A program made the translations under genes and the position numbers. 64,000 nucleotides of DNA from JAAXHB01 sp965214945 (GTDB lineage Bacteria > Actinomycetota > Acidimicrobiia > Acidimicrobiales > Aldehydirespiratoraceae). Shown here piece after piece: positions 51,640-58,174 of this stretch (the first letter of the stretch is position 1; each line of letters begins with the position of its first letter). The notes under the pieces are model-generated. The model was not told the origin of the DNA. It searched no databases and saw nothing but the letters and a program-made list of their open reading frames with translations. The stretch covers positions 310,001 to 374,000 of the forward strand of contig OZ244029.1 of NCBI GenBank assembly GCA_965214945.1, given 5' to 3'.

Positions 51640-53366
51640 CGCGGGCAAACGCCCCACAACACGGCCCGCCGTGTTGTGGGGCGTCTCGGCACGTCGGGAG
51701 CGGAAGTCATCACAGTCGACCCCTTCGGCGCCGGTGCTGACGGTGCCGACACAGCCCCAGCGCCGCCCATGGCCAGGCCGATGCGCTCGCGGTCGACGTC
51801 GACCGCGGTGACCCTGCCGCGGTAGATCACGAAGCATCGGTCGGATAGGGCGATTGCCTCGTCCAGATCGGTGGTGATCAGCAAGACGGCCAACCCTTCG
51901 TCCCGCCGCGCTCGCAGCAGCTCCCACACGAATTCGATGGCGCCGACATCGAGCCCTCGCGTCGGCTGCGCCGCGATCAGCAGCCGCGGGCTGCCGCCGT
52001 CGCTGTATGCGTTGCTCTTACCGTCTTTTCCCTTGCCAAGAGCCCGTGCCAGCACAACTTTCTGGGCGTTGCCGCCGGAGAGTCGGCCGGCAGGCGTGGA
52101 CGGCTCACATGCCGCGACCGAGAACTCTGCGATGAGCCTCGCGCCGTTGGCTTCGATCGCCTTGGGATTGAGCCGCAGCGTGCTCCCGTAAGGAGGCCGG
52201 TCGATGCGGTCGCAGACGAGGTTCTGAGCCACGGTCAGCTCTCTGATCAGTCCCCTGCGGTAGCGGTCGGAAGGCACCACCGCGACACCGGCGTCCAGAA
52301 GGCGCGCCGGGGGCGCCCCCGTGATGTTGTCGCCTTCGAGCAGCACTCGCCCCTCCGCGGGGCGGCGGAGACCCGTGAGGGCCTCTTCGAGCTCGGACTG
52401 GCCGTTGCCTTCCACTCCGGCGATGCTGACGATCTCACCAGCCCGCACTCGGAGGTCGACATCGGTGAAGCTGCGCGCCGCCGCGTCGGGCCGCTGAGCA
52501 TGGCCTACTTGGTGGGAGCAGAGTCTCTCGATCGTCAGCACGACCGAGCCTGTAGTTGCCGGGCCTGTTGTTCTGGCCCGGCTCGGTCTGTGCGTGGCGT
52601 CGGCGAGGATGTCCACATCGCGGCCCACCATCAGGCGCGCCAGCTCCCTCGGACTGCTAGCGCGCGCCGGCACAGTGGCTACTTTGGCACCGTTGCGCAG
52701 CACGGTTATTCGGTCGGCGGCGGTGATCACCTCGTCGAGATGATGTGTGATCATCACTATGGATGTGCCCTCGACGGCCATCGCTTTGAGCTTCTCGATC
52801 AGGTTGGCCACCTCGGCCGGAGTCAGCGTGGCCGTGGGCTCGTCGAGGATCAGAATGCGGGCGCCGCGGTAAAGGGCCCGCAGGATCTCTACCCTTTGCT
52901 GCTCCCCGACCGACAGCTCAGCCACCCGGGCCGCGCCGTCTACGGGAAGCCCATGCCTTCGCGAGAACTCTGAAACCTCTTCGGCCGTCGCCGCGATGTC
53001 ACCGAGATGCCGCAGCCCGCTTCCGCCGCGTCCCAATATCACGTTTTCGGCCACAGAGAGGCGGGGCACGAGCTGAAAGTGCTGGTGGACCATCCCCACG
53101 CCTCGGTCGATTGCGTCATGCGCAGAGCGCAGAGCTGCGGGCTCGCTGTTGATTTTGATGACCCCTTCATCGGGCTGCTCCAGCCCGTACAACAGGTTCA
53201 TCAGGGTCGTCTTGCCTGCGCCGTTCTCACCCAGCAGACCGTGTATCTCGCCGAATCGCAGATCGAAATCGACACCCGCCACCGCGGTCAGCGCGCCGAA
53301 GTGCTTCACGATGCCCCGCATCTCCACCACCATCGCGTCGGCGGGCGCTGGGCGAGGGCCAGTCAT
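51636..53366 (-). CDS. Nucleoside-type ABC transporter, duplicated ATP-binding protein (YufO/NupO-like)
   Basis: A 576-residue protein with two nucleotide-binding domains. Domain 1 is complete: GENGAGKTTLMN, LSVGEQQRVEI, ILILDEPTATL and ITHH. Domain 2 is degenerate at Walker A (GVEGNGQSELEE) and Walker B (LLIAAQPTRGLD) but keeps LSGGNAQKVVLAR, as in RbsA/YufO proteins. The start ATG overlaps the stop of the GST-like gene by 4 bp, which physically ties the transporter to the oxygenase genes. A perfect 16-bp inverted repeat lies in its last codons. Confidence 0.93.
   Translation of the reverse strand: MTGPRPAPADAMVVEMRGIVKHFGALTAVAGVDFDLRFGEIHGLLGENGAGKTTLMNLLYGLEQPDEGVIKINSEPAALRSAHDAIDRGVGMVHQHFQLVPRLSVAENVILGRGGSGLRHLGDIAATAEEVSEFSRRHGLPVDGAARVAELSVGEQQRVEILRALYRGARILILDEPTATLTPAEVANLIEKLKAMAVEGTSIVMITHHLDEVITAADRITVLRNGAKVATVPARASSPRELARLMVGRDVDILADATHRPSRARTTGPATTGSVVLTIERLCSHQVGHAQRPDAAARSFTDVDLRVRAGEIVSIAGVEGNGQSELEEALTGLRRPAEGRVLLEGDNITGAPPARLLDAGVAVVPSDRYRRGLIRELTVAQNLVCDRIDRPPYGSTLRLNPKAIEANGARLIAEFSVAACEPSTPAGRLSGGNAQKVVLARALGKGKDGKSNAYSDGGSPRLLIAAQPTRGLDVGAIEFVWELLRARRDEGLAVLLITTDLDEAIALSDRCFVIYRGRVTAVDVDRERIGLAMGGAGAVSAPSAPAPKGSTVMTSAPDVPRRPTTRRAVLWGVCPR
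51650..51683. repeat. Perfect 16-bp inverted repeat inside the ATPase 3' end
   Basis: CGCCCCACAACACGGC (51650-51665) and its exact complement (51668-51683) are separated by 2 nt. In the mRNA this would form a very stable hairpin just before the permease start at 51639. It encodes TTRRAVLWGV of the ATPase C-terminus. Confidence 0.85.
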
Positions 53367-54007
53367 TGTCGTGCCGGCCCCGCCGGGAAGATCCCCGCCA
53401 TCGGCACGAACCCGTCGAGGCGCTTCACGCGGTCGATCCATCGCCGCAGCGCGGGGTAGCCCTCCCGCGATATGCCGCCCTCCTCGCTCAGGGCGACATC
53501 GCCGAACAGGGCGACGTCGGCGATCGTAGGGTGCGCGCCCGAGCACACCCAGTCGAGGCCCTGATGTTCGTTGAACCACAGGTGCGAGTCGAGCTCCCGG
53601 AACAGCCGGTGCGCTCCGGCCCGGCAAGCCTCGATGTCGAAGTCGTAACCCATCGAGTCGTGCAGACGAGCTGCTGAAGCCGTGTTGGCGGTGCTCTCAG
53701 CGAACTGCATCCACTGCGCCGTCTCACCGAGCAGCCGCGGGTTGTCGACCGGGTACCAACGCTTCGAAGGATCACGGCTCACTGCGAGATATATCAGAAT
53801 GGCGTGCGCGTCGCGCAGCACGAAGCCGCTGTCATTGATGACAGGTATGTGACCCAGCGGGTTGAGCTTCTTGAAGTCGGCGCTCTTGTGCTCCCACCCG
53901 GGAAAGAAGTCCACCGCCACGAGTTCGTATTCCACGCCGAGCATGCTCATGAGCAGCCGCGCCTTGTAGCAGTTCACCGATAGCTCAAAATCCCAGAGCT
54001 TGATCAT
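53363..54007 (-). CDS. Glutathione-S-transferase-like protein, NdmE-like by context
   Basis: A 214-residue GST fold. The thioredoxin-like half opens MIKLWDFELSVNCYKARLLM, the cis-Pro segment is GHIPVINDSG, and an all-helical C-terminal half ends AGIFPAGPARQ. NCYKAR stands where active GSTs place Ser, Cys or Tyr. In the caffeine-degrading Pseudomonas system a GST-like subunit (NdmE) is a structural partner of NdmC and NdmD. The present gene lies next to equivalents of both and overlaps the transporter ATPase by 4 bp. A scaffold role is inferred from that context; ordinary glutathione-type chemistry is possible, though Actinobacteria mostly use mycothiol. Confidence 0.85.
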   Translation of the reverse strand: MIKLWDFELSVNCYKARLLMSMLGVEYELVAVDFFPGWEHKSADFKKLNPLGHIPVINDSGFVLRDAHAILIYLAVSRDPSKRWYPVDNPRLLGETAQWMQFAESTANTASAARLHDSMGYDFDIEACRAGAHRLFRELDSHLWFNEHQGLDWVCSGAHPTIADVALFGDVALSEEGGISREGYPALRRWIDRVKRLDGFVPMAGIFPAGPARQ

Positions 54008-54127
54008 GTGCTTCGGTTAGCCGTTGCGGTCATGCGGGTCCGGCCAGAGGGTCCGGTCAGTTGTTCTGGCCATGCGATCCGATCAGAAGTTTGATCATGC
54101 GGTCCGGTGTCTGGTCACCGTCGGCGC

Positions 54128-56017
54128 TCAGGCGTCGAGCACCAGGCGCTCAGAAAGCGCCCTCGACACGCAAGTCATGATGCGGTCGCCTCGAGCCCTC
54201 TCAGAGGCGTTCAGGTAAACGTCTTGATGGTCGGGCTCGCCTTCGAGCACTGCGACCGCGCATGTGCCGCAGGCCCCCTGCTCGCATGAAGAGGCCACCG
54301 CTACGCCGCTGGTGCGCAGTACTTCAAGAATCGTCTGACCTGTCTCGACGGTGAGCGTCATGGCGGAGCGTGCCAATGCGACCTCGAACGAGGAGCTGTA
54401 GTCGATCTCATTCGGATTAGCGAAATACTCAAAATGGACGGTGTCGTCGGGCCAGCCCAAGTCGGCTGCCGTGCTGCGGGCCGCCTCAAGCATCGGTGCC
54501 GGGCCGCAGACGTAGAAATGGGCGGCCTCTGTATGGGGCCCGAGTATCTCGCGAATACGCGCCGCGGTCTGTTCACCGCTAAGGCCAAGATGCGCTGTGG
54601 TGGCGTCGGCCACTTCGGCGCGCTCTGCTGCGAAAACGAGATGACTCTCGGAGCGGGCGAATACATGGAACTCGAACGGCAGGCGGCTGCGGCGAAGTGT
54701 CAGCGCCATCGACAGCAGCGGCGTGGTGCCGATACCTCCGGCGACCAAGATGGTGCGCGCCGCGTCCCGGCGCAGCACGAAGTTGTTACGCGGCTCAGAG
54801 ACGGCCAGCACGTCTCCCTCCCGCACTACTCGGTGCAAGCACTCGGAGCCACCAGCCGAGTCGGGCTCGAGCTTCACGCCGATCACATAGCGACCGCCGT
54901 CGCCGGGGCCGTTGACCAGTGAGTACTGGCGCACCAGGCCGTTGGGGAGGTGCACGTCGATGTGGGCGCCCGGCTGGTGTGCGGGCAGCATCCCCTCCAG
55001 CGGTTCTAGCTCGAAAGCGGCGACGCCTTCGCCCGCAGCCCATTTTCGGACGACGACCGTTCTAAGCGACGCCCGGCGCCCGGCGGCTGTACGCGCCTCA
55101 GGCTGCCTCTCGGCTGATTCGGGCGACTCGGGAACGTCGGATGCGAAACGAGATGACGAAGCCTCCGAACCTGGCAAGGCCATCTCGCCGGTCGGCGCGC
55201 GGCACAACGGCGTAGACAACCAGCCGCGGAGCCCGTCTGATGGCACCGCGGCCTCCGCTTCCGCCGCGGCCTCCGCCTCGGCTTCGATTTCGTCGCGCAG
55301 TCGCGTTAGCAGGCTGTCGCAGTCTCGCAACAGCGCTAGCAGATCGCCGACGGGGTTGATGAGCAGCCCGCGTATCACGCTCCGGTTGGAGTCCGCCGTC
55401 TGCACGAGATAAATGGCTTCACCGGTCAGCTTCTTCCAGTTGCCCTCGGTGCCGGCCAAGTCTTCGATCCGAGATCCGACCAGATCGGCAGGTGCCCACA
55501 CCTCTAAGGCGCGCATCGGCAGGTTCGCGGCACCCTCCAAGACGGCAATGCGGGGCAGCGGCTTCGCGGGCCCGGCCGCGGCTGCGTCGCCTGCCAGCGT
55601 CGTCCAGACCAGCCCGTAGCGCTCCTGCGCCGGGTATGTGCGGTTGCATATCGTCTGAGCCACCGCGTCGGACGGATGGGCTGGAATGTAGGTGCAGCCC
55701 GCGGTGCGGCTGGCATACCTCCACCCGTGGTATTGGCACTTCAGCTCGAAGCCGTTGCTGATCCCGATGGAAAGGCGCACTCCCCGGTGCAGGCAGCGGT
55801 TCTCCCAGACGTTCACGAAGTCGTCGTCGGCGCGCCAGGCTGCCAGCTCAACGCCAAGCAGCCGTGTCTGGTACACGTGCCGGTAGGCCAGATCGTCGCT
55901 TGACGCGATCGGGTGCCAGTCCTCACAGCCATGGATCACCCGAACCGTGCCCGAGTTCCCGGTCGGCCGGCCCACGCCGCCGGCGGGCACTGCGGCGCGC
56001 GTTTGCCGGGTGTTCAT
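54128..56017 (-). CDS. Rieske - flavin reductase - ferredoxin fusion protein (NdmD-like)
   Basis: A 629-residue electron-transfer protein. N-terminal Rieske domain: DWHPIASSDDL, Cys75-x-His77 (NRCLHRG) and Cys94-x-x-His97 (CQYHGW), continuing to YGLVWTTL. There is no mononuclear-iron catalytic domain; residues ~150-315 are a linker with an E/A-rich stretch. A phthalate-dioxygenase/VanB-type reductase follows: RQYSL (363-367, flavin) and GGIGTTPL (427-434, NAD). A plant-type [2Fe-2S] domain ends the protein (Cys578, 583, 586, 616 in CEQGACGTC and MTCVS). This order is that of NdmD, the methylxanthine demethylase reductase. It follows the Rieske-less oxygenase gene by 37 bp. Confidence 0.9.
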   Translation of the reverse strand: MNTRQTRAAVPAGGVGRPTGNSGTVRVIHGCEDWHPIASSDDLAYRHVYQTRLLGVELAAWRADDDFVNVWENRCLHRGVRLSIGISNGFELKCQYHGWRYASRTAGCTYIPAHPSDAVAQTICNRTYPAQERYGLVWTTLAGDAAAAGPAKPLPRIAVLEGAANLPMRALEVWAPADLVGSRIEDLAGTEGNWKKLTGEAIYLVQTADSNRSVIRGLLINPVGDLLALLRDCDSLLTRLRDEIEAEAEAAAEAEAAVPSDGLRGWLSTPLCRAPTGEMALPGSEASSSRFASDVPESPESAERQPEARTAAGRRASLRTVVVRKWAAGEGVAAFELEPLEGMLPAHQPGAHIDVHLPNGLVRQYSLVNGPGDGGRYVIGVKLEPDSAGGSECLHRVVREGDVLAVSEPRNNFVLRRDAARTILVAGGIGTTPLLSMALTLRRSRLPFEFHVFARSESHLVFAAERAEVADATTAHLGLSGEQTAARIREILGPHTEAAHFYVCGPAPMLEAARSTAADLGWPDDTVHFEYFANPNEIDYSSSFEVALARSAMTLTVETGQTILEVLRTSGVAVASSCEQGACGTCAVAVLEGEPDHQDVYLNASERARGDRIMTCVSRALSERLVLDA

Positions 56018-56054
56018 CCGGTGTCATGCCGATCTGGTGACGCGGTCACAGGCG

Positions 56055-56972
56055 TCACCTGATCACGCAGTAGGCCAAGCCCATGTCGGTGAGCCAGCGC
56101 CGGTAGAAGATCGAGGTCTTGTCCGAGCGGATCGGTGTTTCAGCTCGGGCGCCCAGCGGAAGGCGCCTGGGGCGCTGATTTTCGAGTATCGGCTTGTCCT
56201 GTCCGAAGATCAGAAGCTGAAAGCGCTTGATCAACCGGTCATCATTCTCGTCGTCGAGCAGCGACAGAAGCATGTGAGCGCGGGTGTTGACCTCGTCGAG
56301 CGGCTGGCAGAAGATCGCGATGGCGTCGCTGCGGGTCTTGTCGATGGGGCTCGACTTGTAGAGGATCGCGCAATACGGGTGCGGCACCCTGTACACGTAT
56401 TCCATCATCATCCCGCCGTCCGCGTTCAGAGCCCCGAGAGGCTGATAGAACTCACAGCGCGTGGCAACGATCTCGCGGGCGCCCGCGGTGACCTCCACGT
56501 CGTAGTCCTTCACCTCAGTTCGGGGCTCGATGCCCAGATAACCCGAGTGGACGTACGGGAAGTGGCCCATATCGAGGAAGTTCTCGACGGCTCTCGGAGC
56601 TGACGTGTGAACACTCACGCTGCCCGCCCACACGTTGTGCCTGTCGGGTTCGGCGAATTCGGACAGCTCGAAGAGGTCCGGGCCCGGCGAGCCGTAGCTT
56701 GCCCAGACGTAGCCGAAGCTCACACGCACGCCCAGCTCGTGCTCGGGCTTGTGGCCCGCGGCTTCAGACCGGCGTGGGTGTGCCCGTAGTGCGCGCCATG
56801 CGCGGGGTCGGCCGTCGGCTGATATCTGGTAGCAGACCGGCTCGCCGAGCAAGAAAGTCGTGTGGAGTTCGCCGGGTGCCATCTCTGAGACGGCGCCTAT
56901 CGGGTGCCACAGGTTGATGGCCACCGGGTCGCTGCATGCGCGCGTACCGGCTGCGGCCAAGGCGGTGCTCAC
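56055..56972 (-). CDS. Rieske-oxygenase catalytic subunit lacking the Rieske cluster (NdmC-like)
   Basis: A 305-residue protein from a GTG start; an open frame continues upstream but would cross the divergent gene. The N-terminus keeps Rieske-domain edges (INLWHPIGAVSE, FLLGEPV, then FGYVWASYG), yet the segment that should hold CxH and CxxH is replaced by ~25 Arg/His/Ala-rich residues with no Cys, and no other frame encodes it. The mononuclear-iron site is intact: Asp134, His137 and His142 in NFLDMGHFPYVH. FGQDKPILENQRPRRLPL and SDKTSIFYRRWL match the NdmA-type C-terminus. The cluster would have to come from the neighbouring fusion protein, as for NdmC with NdmD. The reaction, probably an oxidative demethylation, is inferred. 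Confidence 0.85.
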   Translation of the reverse strand: MSTALAAAGTRACSDPVAINLWHPIGAVSEMAPGELHTTFLLGEPVCYQISADGRPRAWRALRAHPRRSEAAGHKPEHELGVRVSFGYVWASYGSPGPDLFELSEFAEPDRHNVWAGSVSVHTSAPRAVENFLDMGHFPYVHSGYLGIEPRTEVKDYDVEVTAGAREIVATRCEFYQPLGALNADGGMMMEYVYRVPHPYCAILYKSSPIDKTRSDAIAIFCQPLDEVNTRAHMLLSLLDDENDDRLIKRFQLLIFGQDKPILENQRPRRLPLGARAETPIRSDKTSIFYRRWLTDMGLAYCVIR

Positions 56973-57000
56973 GGCGGCATCTCGGCTCTCAACCCCGCCG

Positions 57001-57006
57001 AGGCTA
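57001..57006 (-). promoter_or_regulatory. Candidate -10 box for the NdmC-like operon
   Basis: TAGCCT on the minus strand, 28 nt before the GTG at 56972, in the 155-bp gap between the divergent oxygenase genes. It supports the shorter start for the minus-strand gene. Confidence 0.35.
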
Positions 57007-57112
57007 GCGCGGAAGGCCTCGTCCGAGCTGACTCGCCAGGGTCTGGCAGAGGTGAGACACAGCCGGCTCCGTCGTCCGGCCCGATGTCGCGCCCGGCGCT
57101 CTTGGCGTGCTC

Positions 57113-57118
57113 TAGGCT
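57113..57118 (+). promoter_or_regulatory. Candidate -10 box for the complete Rieske oxygenase gene
   Basis: TAGGCT ends 9 nt before the ATG at 57128. No -35 element or regulator-binding palindrome was convincing in the shared gap. Confidence 0.3.
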
Positions 57119-57127
57119 GATCTGACG

Positions 57128-58174
57128 ATGACCGGCGCATCAGGCTCGTCAGGCTGGTTCAACAACGAGAACGCGGCGCTGCGCCACTGCTGGCATCCTG
57201 TGGCGTTCGCCTCCGACCTGGCCGACGACCGGCCTATGGCAGTTGAGCTGCTCGGCGAGCGCTGGTGCGTGGCGCGCCTCTCCGGCGAGCTGACCGCCTT
57301 CCCCGACGCCTGCCCGCACCGGCTGTCGCCGCTGAGCGCGGGCATCATCGAGGGCGACACGCTGCGCTGTGCCTACCACGGATTCCGCTTCGCCGCCGAC
57401 GGAACCTGCGTGGAGATACCCGCGGTCAGACCAGATCTGCCAATTCCGAAGGCTGCGCACTGCGCCACCGCCACCGAAGTCGCGGAGCATCTGGGGCTGA
57501 TCTGGCTGGCGCTCGATGCGCCGCTTGCTCCTCTCCCTGAAGTGCCCGAGCACGCCGACGAGTCGTTCGTCAACTGCCCCCTGCCAGCGGGCGACTGGAA
57601 CGCCAGCGCAGCCCAGATGGCCGACAACTTCTTGGATTTGGGGCATCTGCCTTTCGTTCATCTCGGCACGTTCGGCGAGGCCGACGACAAGCTAGTGGCC
57701 GACTATTCGGTTGATCGCGAAGGGTGGCGCTTCGAGGTCGTCCACCGTCACCTCACGAAGGCCCTCGCCGACTCCATGAACGCTGGCGGCGAATACCGTG
57801 TGGTGGAACGCGAGCTGCTGTTCGTGTTCACCGCGCCACACCACGTCTACCTCCGCATCAGCTACGCCGAAGAGGACGCCGTGCTCACCATCAGCTTCTG
57901 CCATCAGCCAGTGAACGCCTCCACCACGAGGCTGTATTGCACCGACTACCGCAACGACATCGCCGACACCGACGAGGCCCGAGCCGAGGCCGTTGCGTTT
58001 CAGTTGGCCGTGGCCGAGGAGGACAAGACCCTGCTGGAGCGCATCCACCGCAAGGCTGTGCCCCTGCGCGCCGGCGCGGAATACCACTCCAAAGCCGACC
58101 GCATCACCTTGGAGATGCGGCGGATGCTGGCCGATCTGGTGGCCGTGACCTCAGGCTCGACCCGGACGAGTTGA
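57128..58174 (+). CDS. Rieske non-heme iron oxygenase, complete (VanA/NdmA-like)
   Basis: A 348-residue oxygenase. The Rieske domain has LRHCWHPVAFASDL, Cys62-x-His64 (DACPHRLSPLS) and Cys81-x-x-His84 (CAYHGFRF). The catalytic domain has Asp170, His173 and His178 in NFLDLGHLPFVH, and EEDKTLLE near the C-terminus. Single-component oxygenases of this branch carry out O- or N-demethylations and related oxidations with a VanB-type reductase, which the divergent operon supplies. It may be the partner demethylase to the NdmC-like protein. Its last 71 bp overlap the convergent P-type ATPase gene. Confidence 0.92.
   Translation: MTGASGSSGWFNNENAALRHCWHPVAFASDLADDRPMAVELLGERWCVARLSGELTAFPDACPHRLSPLSAGIIEGDTLRCAYHGFRFAADGTCVEIPAVRPDLPIPKAAHCATATEVAEHLGLIWLALDAPLAPLPEVPEHADESFVNCPLPAGDWNASAAQMADNFLDLGHLPFVHLGTFGEADDKLVADYSVDREGWRFEVVHRHLTKALADSMNAGGEYRVVERELLFVFTAPHHVYLRISYAEEDAVLTISFCHQPVNASTTRLYCTDYRNDIADTDEARAEAVAFQLAVAEEDKTLLERIHRKAVPLRAGAEYHSKADRITLEMRRMLADLVAVTSGSTRTS

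Noticed and set aside
54008..54127. Imperfect repeats of a CATGCGGTCCGG-like word between the GST-like and reductase genes
   Set aside because: Copies are diverged and irregularly spaced. No palindrome or operator-like symmetry was clear, so I do not call a regulatory site.
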